In this document: positions 49,949 through 58,663 of the stretch, piece by piece
Position numbering within the stretch: the stretch's first letter is position 1
Layout: each line of letters opens with the position of its first letter
DNA from: Sediminispirochaeta bajacaliforniensis DSM 16054
GTDB lineage: Bacteria; Spirochaetota; Spirochaetia; DSM-16054; Sediminispirochaetaceae
Assembly (NCBI RefSeq): GCF_000378205.1
Contig: NZ_KB899414.1
Span: 62,001-126,000 of the forward strand
Length of the DNA stretch: 64,000 nt
Direction: 5' to 3'
Translations under genes and position numbers: made by a program
Notes under the pieces: generated by a model
Told to the model about the DNA's origin: nothing
The model's input: only the letters and a program-made list of their open reading frames with translations
The model's database searches: none

Positions 49949-49970
49949 ATTTAGACCGTTTGGACTAAAT
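49949..49970. promoter_or_regulatory. Probable TetR operator
   Basis: ATTTAGACC (49949-49957) and GGACTAAAT (49962-49970) form an inverted repeat with one mismatch around four bases, just upstream of the SDR gene ribosome site. A related TTTGGACTA copy lies at about 49904-49912 next to the regulator start. Confidence 0.68.
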
Positions 49971-49981
49971 AAGGAGATTAC

Positions 49982-50866
49982 ATGAGAATTCTTATAGCCG
50001 GAGCCAGCGGATATCTTGGCAGACATGTAAGCGAAGAAGCGAAGAAAGTGGGTTTCACGGTCAGGGTGCTTCTGAGAACAGAAAGCCAGGCCGCATCGTT
50101 TTCTTCCCTTGCCGATGAAATCATCGTTGGTGAGGCGACAAAACCAGCCGATCTCGAAGGGCTCGCGGAAAACTGCGATATTGTCTTCAGCAGCCTCGGC
50201 ATAACCCGACAAAAGGACGGGTTAACCTATGAACAGGTCGACTATCAGGCAAACGCGAACCTTTTGGCAGAGGCTGAGCGATCAAAATGTGCTCTTTTTT
50301 GCTATGTTTCGGTCTTCAAAGGACAAGATCTGCGTTGGGTAAAACTGGTGAAGGCAAAGGAGCACTTCGTCGACCTTCTCGCCCAATCGACAATTCCCTC
50401 TGCGATAATCAGACCGACGGGATTCTTCTCCGACATGGCCGATTTTTTTAACATGGCCCAGGCCGGCCGGGTTTTTCTTTTCGGAAAAGGCACGGGGCGT
50501 TTCAATCCGATATCGGGCAAAGATCTTGCTGTGGAGATCATTCGCAGCTGCAGGGCTCAGATAGACCGTGGGGAAAGGTTCAGCGAACTGGAGATTGGAG
50601 GTCCCGATACGCTCAGTCTGAACCAGATTGCGTGCCTTGCCCTAAAAGCCTCGGGGAAACCGGAAAAGATCCTACATTTGCCCGATGTGCTTCGCCGCAT
50701 AACCCTGGCCGTATTACCCCGCATCACCCCGTTATCGGTTTACGGACCGCTACAATTTTTTCTTGCCGTAATGGGTATTTCAGATCTTGCCGCCCCCGAA
50801 TACGGAAGCGACCATCTGTCGGATTTTTATCGGCAACTTGCAGAAGGAGCGAATGAAAAACAGTAA
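49982..50866 (+). CDS. NAD(P)-binding SDR/NmrA-like protein
   Basis: A 294-residue atypical short-chain dehydrogenase. MRILIAGASGYLGRHV holds the GxxGxxG nucleotide site; VFSSLGITRQK and IPSAIIRPTGFFSDM follow the NmrA/YwnB-like pattern, without the classic YxxxK pair. AAGGAG precedes the ATG. It is divergent from, and likely controlled by, the TetR gene. Such proteins act as reductases or redox sensors; the substrate is unknown. Confidence 0.87.
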   Translation: MRILIAGASGYLGRHVSEEAKKVGFTVRVLLRTESQAASFSSLADEIIVGEATKPADLEGLAENCDIVFSSLGITRQKDGLTYEQVDYQANANLLAEAERSKCALFCYVSVFKGQDLRWVKLVKAKEHFVDLLAQSTIPSAIIRPTGFFSDMADFFNMAQAGRVFLFGKGTGRFNPISGKDLAVEIIRSCRAQIDRGERFSELEIGGPDTLSLNQIACLALKASGKPEKILHLPDVLRRITLAVLPRITPLSVYGPLQFFLAVMGISDLAAPEYGSDHLSDFYRQLAEGANEKQ

Positions 50867-50888
50867 GGCCACCCTACGGAAAACGATT

Positions 50889-51794
50889 CTAGTTCCAGAG
50901 TCGTTCGGGGTACACGCCCTCCCGAACAAGATGCCGTATGGCCTCGACAACTGCGGGCCGGTCCTCCTGATAGGTGATGCCAAACCAGTGTGCGTCCGAT
51001 CGAAGCACCGCCATTGAGGCACCGAGTTCTTTGACAACCCTGTTTGCAACGGTCGGTATGTAAAATTCGGCCTTCGGCTCATGGATATGTTCACGCAGGA
51101 AATCGGCAAAAATCCTTTCCATGTCGGGCAACACATGAGGAGTAAACCCGAAAAGATTCATACTTACCGGTTCTTCTCCTGAGAATTTCAGCTCCCTTCC
51201 ATCCGGTACATAGCTCATCACACCATCGGAAAGCTTTTCCAGGCGGGTGTGCTCTTCCATGCCTGTCAGCATCCCCTTCTCATCGGTTTCGCAAATTCCC
51301 CGGGAAACGGTACCATGCTCACTAACCGTATTCTTAAGTTTATACCCCACCATACAGTAGCGATCTTCCTCATTTGCCCGCTGTGAAAGAAAGTCCCCAA
51401 TAACCTTAAAGGCATCTCTTCCGTAAAAGTCGTCGGCATTGATAACGGCAAAGGGTTCGGCTATTTCTTTTCGGGCGGCAAGAACCGCATGTGCCGTTCC
51501 CCAAGGCTTCTTCCGCTCCCGAGGGAGTGAAAACCCCTCAGGGAGGTCGTCCATATGCTGAAAAACAAAACTACAAGGGATGCTCGAAGAAAAACGGGGC
51601 AATACATGCTTGGTAAAATCTTTCTCAATCTCTTCCCTGATGACGAAAATGGCCTTGCCGAAGCCCGCACGTATGGCATCAAAAAGAGAAAACTCCAGGA
51701 TGATTTCATCGTTGACGCCTACAGGCTCTATTTGTTTGATACCACCGTACCGGCTTCCAAGTCCGGCTGCAAGAATCACTAAGCTTGGTTTCAT
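50889..51794 (-). CDS. Sugar-phosphate nucleotidyltransferase
   Basis: A 301-residue NTP-transferase. LVILAAGLGSRYGGIKQIEPVG (in parts) holds the G-x-G-x-R nucleotide motif and a Lys, and AVINADDFYGRDAF the metal-binding Asp pair region. The length and spacing fit glucose-1-phosphate-type pyrophosphorylases. CGGAGGAT precedes the ATG at 51794. It is divergent from a LacI-controlled sugar importer and shares its regulatory gap. The exact sugar and nucleotide cannot be called by eye. Confidence 0.87.
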   Translation of the reverse strand: MKPSLVILAAGLGSRYGGIKQIEPVGVNDEIILEFSLFDAIRAGFGKAIFVIREEIEKDFTKHVLPRFSSSIPCSFVFQHMDDLPEGFSLPRERKKPWGTAHAVLAARKEIAEPFAVINADDFYGRDAFKVIGDFLSQRANEEDRYCMVGYKLKNTVSEHGTVSRGICETDEKGMLTGMEEHTRLEKLSDGVMSYVPDGRELKFSGEEPVSMNLFGFTPHVLPDMERIFADFLREHIHEPKAEFYIPTVANRVVKELGASMAVLRSDAHWFGITYQEDRPAVVEAIRHLVREGVYPERLWN

Positions 51795-51873
51795 ATCATC
51801 CTCCGTAGTTAGAGATATCGTGCAAGTATATAATAAAGTGTTTTTTTTTGCAGCATGGAAGCAGCCATAGAAG

Positions 51874-51892
51874 ATATGCAAACGTTTTCTCA
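51874..51892. promoter_or_regulatory. Possible second LacI-type operator
   Basis: ATGCAAACGTTTTCTCAT is a quasi-palindrome around AACGTT with the central CG typical of LacI-family sites. It lies about 97 bases upstream of the main operator (centre to centre), a distance that would allow looping, and between the nucleotidyltransferase and importer genes. Confidence 0.5.
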
Positions 51893-51940
51893 TAAAACAC
51901 CCATAATACAATGTAAAAATGTGCAAAAAACTATTTTTTC

Positions 51941-51969
51941 TTGACTTATACCCATATAAGCGTGATAAT
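51941..51969 (+). promoter_or_regulatory. Promoter of the LacI-controlled sugar importer operon
   Basis: TTGACT (51941-51946) and GATAAT (51964-51969) with an ideal 17-base spacer. The operator begins at the last -10 base, so repressor binding would block transcription directly. Confidence 0.83.
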
Positions 51970-51990
51970 TTGTGCAAGCGTTTGCGCAAA
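51969..51990. promoter_or_regulatory. LacI-family operator
   Basis: The 22-base palindrome with arms TTTGTGCAAGC and GTTTGCGCAAA matches its reverse complement at 18 of 22 positions, with a central CG. It overlaps the promoter start region of the operon that ends with a LacI gene (55150-56160). Confidence 0.8.
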
Positions 51991-52023
51991 TACATCAAAA
52001 ACGTATCATAGGAGGAGACACGA

Positions 52024-53301
52024 ATGAAAAAACTTCCACCATTGCTTTTGCTTATTGCCATTATTTCAACCTTTGCATCATCTTGCGGGAACCATCCACA
52101 AAAGGAAAAAGAAGGTAGCGAAGCAGGCCCTTCCAAAGCCCCAATCACCCTTGCACAAGGTAAACCGGAAATCGATGCCCAGCTCAAAGCTTTTGCAGCA
52201 ACCTGGTCGGAAAAAAGTGGTGTACCAGTTACCATTAAGTCCATCGGGGGAACAAGCGGAGGTCTCGGACCACAGTTGAAAGCCGACTATGCAGCAGGCG
52301 ATATGCCGGACATCTTTGCCATTAACGGTCTTGAGGATTACAAAGAGTGGTCGGGAATTGCTCTTGATCTTTCAAATGAGCAATGGGCCAAAGATACCTC
52401 TGTAGCTTTTACCTACGACGGAAAGATTTACGGTTTCCCCGTGGCTGTGGAAGGCTGGGGAATGGCCTATAATGCGGATATGCTCGCTAAGGCGGGAATT
52501 GATCCCGCAGGATTGGTCAATTACGATGGCTATAAAAAGGCCTTTGAGAAATTGAATTCGATGAAAGAAGAACTGGGGATCGATTCAGTTGTATCAATGG
52601 CAGCAGGGCCGGAAATGGGTTGGGTGACAGCCCATCATAATTTCAACTCCCTCCTTTCAAATGGACTTCCCTACGGCGACCTTTCGGTTGTCAACGACCT
52701 TCTTGCCGGCAAGGTAGACGAAACCCGACTAAAAGAATATGCCGACTGGGTGGAATTGCTTTTTACCTATGCAGACAAATCGGTCCTTACTACTGGCAAC
52801 TACGATGCACAAGTCGGTGCCTTTGCTGCAAAAAAAGCCGTCTTCCTTCATCAGGGCAATTGGGTCGATCCCAACATGGCAGCCGCAAAGGCTGATTTTC
52901 CCATGGCCTTTGCTCCCCACGGCTCCATGAAAAAGACAACGGAGGGAATTTTCGTTTCCGCCCCCTCCTTTTATCTTATCAACAAAGAGTCAAAGAATGT
53001 GGAAGCGGCAAAGCAGTTCCTGAATGATCTGGTGTATACCGAAGAAGGACAAAACTACATGGTAAACGAAGCAGGAATGATCCCTGCCTTCAGAAATATC
53101 AAGCTGAGCCCCGCCGGACAGCTTTCAAAATCAGTTCAGAAATGGGCAGGAGAGGGAAAAGTCTATAGTTGGGACCAGTACTACTTTTCCGGCGATTTTC
53201 GGGATCAGACCCTTGCGCCTATCTACAACCAATTCGCCAACGGCAACATTGACAAAGAAGGCTTCATCAAATTGATGAAAAAAGCCTTCGAAAATCGATA
53301 A
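52024..53301 (+). CDS. Carbohydrate ABC transporter substrate-binding lipoprotein (family 1)
   Basis: A 425-residue binding protein with a lipoprotein signal (LLLLIAIISTFASSC, Cys about 21). Family segments include AGDMPDIFAINGLEDYKEW, GKIYGFPVAVEGWGMAYNADML (in parts) and VFLHQGNWVDPNM. A strong GGAGGAG precedes the ATG. It heads the operon binding protein - two permeases - LacI under a clear promoter/operator. Likely an oligosaccharide binder; no adjacent glycosidase hints at the sugar. Confidence 0.93.
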   Translation: MKKLPPLLLLIAIISTFASSCGNHPQKEKEGSEAGPSKAPITLAQGKPEIDAQLKAFAATWSEKSGVPVTIKSIGGTSGGLGPQLKADYAAGDMPDIFAINGLEDYKEWSGIALDLSNEQWAKDTSVAFTYDGKIYGFPVAVEGWGMAYNADMLAKAGIDPAGLVNYDGYKKAFEKLNSMKEELGIDSVVSMAAGPEMGWVTAHHNFNSLLSNGLPYGDLSVVNDLLAGKVDETRLKEYADWVELLFTYADKSVLTTGNYDAQVGAFAAKKAVFLHQGNWVDPNMAAAKADFPMAFAPHGSMKKTTEGIFVSAPSFYLINKESKNVEAAKQFLNDLVYTEEGQNYMVNEAGMIPAFRNIKLSPAGQLSKSVQKWAGEGKVYSWDQYYFSGDFRDQTLAPIYNQFANGNIDKEGFIKLMKKAFENR

Positions 53302-53320
53302 GCTGACGAAGAGATGAAAA

Positions 53321-53350
53321 AGTCCGGCTCTCCACCTTTGGGGCCGGACT
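53321..53350 (+). other. Intercistronic hairpin after the binding-protein gene
   Basis: AGTCCGGC (53321-53328) pairs with GCCGGACT (53343-53350) around a 14-base loop that can add C-C/G-G pairs. No T-run follows. It lies 20 bases after the binding-protein stop and before the permease, as in the other two importers of the window. Confidence 0.72.
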
Positions 53351-53370
53351 CTCTTCTCAAGGATACTCAC

Positions 53371-54291
53371 ATGAAAAGAAAACAAGAAACACAACTTATT
53401 TTCTGGATTTTCCTCTGCCCTGTACTGATCGCCTTTCTTTTGGTCATTGTTATTCCCTTCTTTATGGGGGTATTTTATTCCTTCACAAACTGGAGCTCAT
53501 CCGCCAGGGCGGGAGTAAGTCTTCAATGTATTGGGCTTTCCAATTTTACCGAAAGTTTCGAAGACCCGGCCTTCCTTTATTCGTTTCTGCTTACATTGGT
53601 CTACACCGTGCTTAACATGATTGCGATAAATCTTACAGCATTCATCCTTGCAATTATAGTTACAAGCAAACTCAGGCTGCGTAATCTCTACCGGGTTGGT
53701 TTTTTCATTCCGAATCTGATAGGTGGTCTGATTTTAGGTTATGTCTGGCAATTTATTTTCAACAATGCCGTTCCCGCCATTGGGGAATCGCTGCCCTTTT
53801 TATCAGCCCTTGCCGATCCGGCCAATCTTATATTAAGCAAACGGAATTCTGCCCTCATGGCCCTGGTTGTAGTAGGAACGTGGCAGTATGCAGGGTATAT
53901 AATGATGATCTATGTCGCTGCTTTAGAGGGGGTCCCGGAAGAGCTACATGAAGCAGCTACCATCGATGGAGCCAACACATTCCAAAGAATCCGGCTTATT
54001 ACCATCCCGATGATTGCACAGGCCTTTACCATCACCATGTTCCTCACCCTGGTTCAGTCCTTCAAACAATTCGATGTAAATGTCTCTCTCACAGCAGGAG
54101 GACCGTCGGCTATGTTCATGGGGCAACCTATCTTCGGGACAGAACTACTGGCGTTGAATATTTACCAGACAGCGTTCACAGCAAACAACCTTGCCGAGGG
54201 ACAAGCACGGGCTGTTGTTTTCTTCATTGTTTTGATTATCATTTCCCTTGCCCAAGTCTCCGCCAATAAACGCAAGGAGATAGAACTATGA
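53371..54291 (+). CDS. Carbohydrate ABC transporter permease, MalF type
   Basis: A 306-residue permease with six membrane segments and EAA motif EELHEAATIDGANTFQRIRL followed by ITIPMI. The ATG at 53371 (KRKQETQLIFW) is preferred; the frame further upstream runs through the hairpin. It overlaps the next permease gene by four bases. No ATPase gene at the locus. Confidence 0.93.
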   Translation: MKRKQETQLIFWIFLCPVLIAFLLVIVIPFFMGVFYSFTNWSSSARAGVSLQCIGLSNFTESFEDPAFLYSFLLTLVYTVLNMIAINLTAFILAIIVTSKLRLRNLYRVGFFIPNLIGGLILGYVWQFIFNNAVPAIGESLPFLSALADPANLILSKRNSALMALVVVGTWQYAGYIMMIYVAALEGVPEELHEAATIDGANTFQRIRLITIPMIAQAFTITMFLTLVQSFKQFDVNVSLTAGGPSAMFMGQPIFGTELLALNIYQTAFTANNLAEGQARAVVFFIVLIIISLAQVSANKRKEIEL

Positions 54292-55145
54292 ACAAGAAAA
54301 GCAATCAAAACTATATCCTGGAATGTATTGCAGCACTCCTTTTCCTTGCCTTTATTTTCCCCTTCTTTATTGTACTTATCAATTCGGCAAAAGGATCTTT
54401 CGAGGTCACCCAACAGCCTATGAAGTTACCGGACGATTGGTCCATGATCCTCAAAAATATGGTATCGATCTGGACAAATCCAAATATTCAATATCAGAAC
54501 TCATTTATCTCTTCCTCGCTCATCACAGCAATCTCTTTAGTCGTCATCGTTATGTTTTCCAGTCAGGCAGCATGGGTGCTGGTACGGACAAAAACACGGA
54601 TAAGCAGGTTCTTTTTTTTCATTTTCGTCGCAGCCATGGTCATCCCTTTCCAGATCGTCATGTTCCCTCTTCTCTCATGGTTTCGTATGATCTATACGGT
54701 AACAGGAATACGTTTATTACGAACGTATCAGGGAATGATCCTTGCCTATCTTGGTTTCGGCCTTTCCCTCTCGATTTTTATGTATCATGGATTCATAAAA
54801 AGCATTCCCCTAGAATTAGAAGAAGCAGCAACTATCGACGGCTGCTCAAAAGCAAGAATTTTTTTCACCATAATATCTCCCATTCTCAAGCCGATTCATG
54901 CTACAGTAGTGGTGTTGAACGGTATCTGGATCTGGAATGACTATCTGCTTCCCCTTCTGATACTTGGCAAGGGTAATAGAGTACAAACAATTCCCCTTGC
55001 TGTTGCAAACTTTGCGGGGGCCTATGTCAAACAGTGGGACCTGATTCTAACAGCCATTCTTATGGCAATGATTCCGATCATCATATTTTTCCTTCTTGCC
55101 CAAAAACATATTATTCGGGGCATGGTAGCAGGCTCAATTAAATAG
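54288..55145 (+). CDS. Carbohydrate ABC transporter permease, MalG type
   Basis: A 285-residue permease with six membrane segments and the EAA loop PLELEEAATIDGCSKARIFF. It overlaps its partner permease (ATGA) and is followed after four bases by the LacI gene. Completes a CUT1-type membrane core. Confidence 0.93.
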   Translation: MNKKSNQNYILECIAALLFLAFIFPFFIVLINSAKGSFEVTQQPMKLPDDWSMILKNMVSIWTNPNIQYQNSFISSSLITAISLVVIVMFSSQAAWVLVRTKTRISRFFFFIFVAAMVIPFQIVMFPLLSWFRMIYTVTGIRLLRTYQGMILAYLGFGLSLSIFMYHGFIKSIPLELEEAATIDGCSKARIFFTIISPILKPIHATVVVLNGIWIWNDYLLPLLILGKGNRVQTIPLAVANFAGAYVKQWDLILTAILMAMIPIIIFFLLAQKHIIRGMVAGSIK

Positions 55146-55149
55146 CATA

Positions 55150-56160
55150 ATGGACAGCACTATTAGCGATGTGGCAAAATTAGCGAAGGTATCTCCCTCT
55201 ACGGTCAGCAGGGTCATTCATAACAGCCCAAGAATCAGCGATCAAACAAAAAATCGGGTAAGAGAGGCTATGAAAAGCCTTGGGTACCACCCCAATGCAG
55301 CCGCAAGAAGTCTAGTACGAGGTGAGACAAAGACTATAGGTCTCATTATCCCAAATTCCGAGAATGATCTTTTCTTTCGCCCCTTCTTTATCATGGCGAT
55401 GCGCGGAATCAGCATAGAAGCCCAGAAACAGGGGTATAATATCATGTATGCATTCTCAACCAGCCAGCCGGAAGAGGTTGAGTTCCTTCAGCGTTTTGTC
55501 CAGAGGAGTCTTGTTGACGGGATTATTCTGATGGCGGCAAGACAACACGACAGTTGCATGGAGTACCTCGAAAGTCGGGAGGTTCCTTACGCTGTCATCG
55601 GTCATCCAGGACATGAATATCCCAATGCAATGTGGGTCGATAACGATAATTTCAAGGCAATGTACGATGTAACTGCGACACTTTTCGGCCTAGGACTTCG
55701 CCGTATCGCTTTTCTCGGAGGCGTCCCTGAAATGAGCGTAACGAGGGACCGATTAAGGGGATATAAAGAGGCGTTTACCACCCATGAAATCGATATCGAT
55801 CAGGAACTGATACACACCTCAAGTGGTTTTCAGGAGGAAGATGGATATCAAGGAGCAAAGGAATTGCTAAAAAAAGCCGCCCCTGAAGCTTTTGCGGCTG
55901 CAGATGATCTCCTTGCTTTGGGAGCTTTGCAATACATGGAAGAAGAAAATATTAGGCTGCCAATTATAGGATTCAACAATACAATCAAAGGCTCGATACA
56001 GCACCCGACCCTAAGCTCGGTAGACATCCTCCCCGATCAACTTGGAATACAGGCGGCCGAGCTTCTCATTAAGAGGCTGAAAAATGAGCCGCTATCAACA
56101 AACTTCCGGATAGTGGACACATGCCTTATTGAACGGGAAACAACGCTTTTTTTCCGCTGA
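55150..56160 (+). CDS. LacI-family transcriptional regulator
   Basis: A 336-residue repressor. The N-terminal HTH with hinge reads STISDVAKLAKVSPSTVSRV, then NAAARSLVRGETKTIGLIIP into a type-1 ligand-binding core. No ribosome site is obvious, so translation may be coupled to the permease stop four bases upstream. The operator at 51969-51990 is the likely binding site, giving feedback on its own operon; the inducer is presumably the imported sugar. Confidence 0.93.
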   Translation: MDSTISDVAKLAKVSPSTVSRVIHNSPRISDQTKNRVREAMKSLGYHPNAAARSLVRGETKTIGLIIPNSENDLFFRPFFIMAMRGISIEAQKQGYNIMYAFSTSQPEEVEFLQRFVQRSLVDGIILMAARQHDSCMEYLESREVPYAVIGHPGHEYPNAMWVDNDNFKAMYDVTATLFGLGLRRIAFLGGVPEMSVTRDRLRGYKEAFTTHEIDIDQELIHTSSGFQEEDGYQGAKELLKKAAPEAFAAADDLLALGALQYMEEENIRLPIIGFNNTIKGSIQHPTLSSVDILPDQLGIQAAELLIKRLKNEPLSTNFRIVDTCLIERETTLFFR

Positions 56161-56213
56161 CATAAAGGTTGAAACCGTGTTCGCTCCAAGAGTATCGGTA
56201 TATACTTATGACT

Positions 56214-58649
56214 ATGGCAAAGCAGCCCCCAAAACGGTACCGTCCCGGAGAACTCGACCGAACACGAAACCGGATCGGTCCGCTTTCAAAAGAAGAAGCA
56301 CAACGGATGGCTGAGCTTCTCGGTGGAGAGGTTGGTATCGAGCGGGAAGACCCCCTTCTTGAAGAACGATACAGGAAATTAAAAGAGCGAGCCTACGGTG
56401 ACAGAATTCTCCAGGCGGATACCCTTTCGGTCTCAAAAACCAGGGAAAATCCAGGAATATCGAAAGCCGATGAGACTTTTTTCCGACAGGAAGGAGGAAT
56501 CAAACGAAGCTACACCAGCCGATTCAGAATCTGGTATCTTGCAAGCCGCCCCGAATTCGCCATCATGCGGAGACGCAACGCCTGGGCCGCTCTTTTGCCG
56601 TTCTCTCATCCACAGGAACTTCTCCATCCTAAATTTGTGCTTAACAGCAGTGAAATTTTTTACCGGCGGGTCGAGACTGTGGTGCTCTCACTTCGGGGTA
56701 TTCTCCGACGAGTGGAGAAAAACCGTATTCATCAGCTTCGCAGCCCTTTTTATCGACAGATTGCCGAATCCATCAAGGAATGGGAGATCGAGGCGCTTCA
56801 CCGGGAGCTTTCACGCATTCAGCTTCATCCCCGACACGTATCGATACGGGATTTTTCCAGGGTTGTCTTTTTTCTCTACCGTCCATTCATCCAGCTTCAG
56901 AAGCTGAGTCCCGTTACGATCCAGAGGGCGTTTCGCCACCTCTACGACCTTTCACTCCTGGAGCTTCCCAAAAGAAATCTTGAAGCGGATAGGATGCGGC
57001 GCTATTATGCGGCGGCGAGTAGCGAATTGTACTATATCTTTGAGACGCTCCCGGTGCGATGTTTTCCGCTCCTGCTTTTGCTTTTTGCAGAAAAGCCGGT
57101 GCAGTATCGGGAGTTACTCGACGAAAAGGAAGAGAAAATTCTGGAGTTTTTCCGCCTGAATAAGCAAGAAGTGATCGATCCCCCTGCGCCGAAGAGCGAG
57201 GGAAAGCCATCCGAGGAGGAAGAAGCCAAGCAAGCGGAAACGGAACATACGACGACGCAGGCAAGGGACGAAGAGCAAGAAACCTCCGACATCCCGGAAA
57301 CTGAGAGTATCGGTTTTCGTCGCAGCCTTTTGATGCTTGAGAGGCTCTTCCCCGGTTCGGGTTGGATGGGGCTTTCCGATCATCCGGATCTGTTCCCCTA
57401 TTTTGATCCGATTCTAAAACTTCCCCAAGAAAGCGGCCTCATACCTCCAGGGGACCCGATGCAGTATGTGGTAATTCTTACCGTAATATTGAGTGAACTG
57501 CTCTACGGCTTTCGCGAAGCAGAAATGGGAAGCTTCCTTGATGAAAAAGAGACACCTACGGAGATTGCTCCCATCTTTGAAGAGATCGAAGGAAACTGGC
57601 ATCGTTTCCTCGACGAGCTCATAGAAAAACAGTATCTTGGAACCTTACGTGATTATTGCCGGAATGTCGAACGATCCTTCGATTTTGTGCTTTCGGAATA
57701 CGGAAAGCGCATAGAGGCCGATATTCTCTTTCTCCGCCAACGATACCTGTTTCCAAACCTCCAACACTCCATCCCCAAATATCTACGTCCCAGGAACCTG
57801 CCGCCCATACCAAAGTTTTACGAATCGGTTTCACAACTGAAAACACTTTTTGCTTGTATGGCAATGGAAGAGGGAGCCCAATCCCTGAAAAACCCGGCAC
57901 AAACCTATCACTTTCCGGTACCCAATACTTTGAGCAGGCGTCTTGATACCATCCTCGACCAGGGAGAGGGGAGCCGATCGTTCAAGAACCTCGCCCGTTA
58001 CTCATACGCAGTTAGTCTCGTGCTCGACCGTATCTTGCGGCAGGAACATAGCGCCCCGACTCCCCTTTATCGACATGTCGACCAGCGGCAGGACCTGCCT
58101 GTTTACTCGGTTACCAGCCTCGATACCGGAAAACTTTTACGAAGATTCGAAGCAAGAAGATCGCCTGCTCCCGATATCGAAGATTTGACGGGCAATTATG
58201 ATGAACTTACCGGTCTTGCCGGAAATGGGTTGGTGGAGCGAGAACTCTGTGCCGTCCTGGCAGAAAGAAGCGGCAGTACGGCTGTTCTCCGTATCAGAAG
58301 CGGCTGCGAAAGGGCATTGGAATCGGCGAAACGGATCGAATCGGAATTGCGCCTCTTTCAGGATCAGCTTTTCAGGCTCTTCGGAAATGATTTCCTTGCA
58401 ATTCTCACCGAAACCGAAAAAGATACGGCCGTAGAAGTGGCAAAACGCATAGCACAACGACTGGAACTTCCCGAAAAGCCGGGACCGGTTATTTCCGTTC
58501 TTATTCCCCCGGAAAAAGAGGAGAAGGAGCAGACGGATGTAAAAGGACTCCTGGGAGAGATCGAGGCCTCGGTGCCTGCAGGAGCGCTTCCCATGGGAAG
58601 CAGGATCTACTTCTGGAATGGGGAAGAACAGAAACCGGAGTTGCTTTAA
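56214..58649 (+). CDS. Large uncharacterised protein with degenerate GGDEF-like C-terminus
   Basis: An 811-residue cytoplasmic protein, mostly helical, of a kind I do not recognise as a named family. The N-terminal two thirds are rich in Arg, Glu and Leu; residues about 345-375 form an acidic low-complexity linker. From about residue 661 it reads YDELTGLAGNGLVEREL, as GGDEF domains begin, and near 715-727 LFQDQLFRLFGNDFLAIL aligns with the usual RxxDxxxRxGGDEF block, with FGNDF in place of GGDEF. Catalysis is unlikely; a binding or structural role fits. The start is uncertain (56208 or 56214; a TTG at 56169 also exists) since no ribosome site is clear. Confidence 0.7.
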   Translation: MAKQPPKRYRPGELDRTRNRIGPLSKEEAQRMAELLGGEVGIEREDPLLEERYRKLKERAYGDRILQADTLSVSKTRENPGISKADETFFRQEGGIKRSYTSRFRIWYLASRPEFAIMRRRNAWAALLPFSHPQELLHPKFVLNSSEIFYRRVETVVLSLRGILRRVEKNRIHQLRSPFYRQIAESIKEWEIEALHRELSRIQLHPRHVSIRDFSRVVFFLYRPFIQLQKLSPVTIQRAFRHLYDLSLLELPKRNLEADRMRRYYAAASSELYYIFETLPVRCFPLLLLLFAEKPVQYRELLDEKEEKILEFFRLNKQEVIDPPAPKSEGKPSEEEEAKQAETEHTTTQARDEEQETSDIPETESIGFRRSLLMLERLFPGSGWMGLSDHPDLFPYFDPILKLPQESGLIPPGDPMQYVVILTVILSELLYGFREAEMGSFLDEKETPTEIAPIFEEIEGNWHRFLDELIEKQYLGTLRDYCRNVERSFDFVLSEYGKRIEADILFLRQRYLFPNLQHSIPKYLRPRNLPPIPKFYESVSQLKTLFACMAMEEGAQSLKNPAQTYHFPVPNTLSRRLDTILDQGEGSRSFKNLARYSYAVSLVLDRILRQEHSAPTPLYRHVDQRQDLPVYSVTSLDTGKLLRRFEARRSPAPDIEDLTGNYDELTGLAGNGLVERELCAVLAERSGSTAVLRIRSGCERALESAKRIESELRLFQDQLFRLFGNDFLAILTETEKDTAVEVAKRIAQRLELPEKPGPVISVLIPPEKEEKEQTDVKGLLGEIEASVPAGALPMGSRIYFWNGEEQKPELL

Positions 58650-58663
58650 TACGGCGCCAAGCG

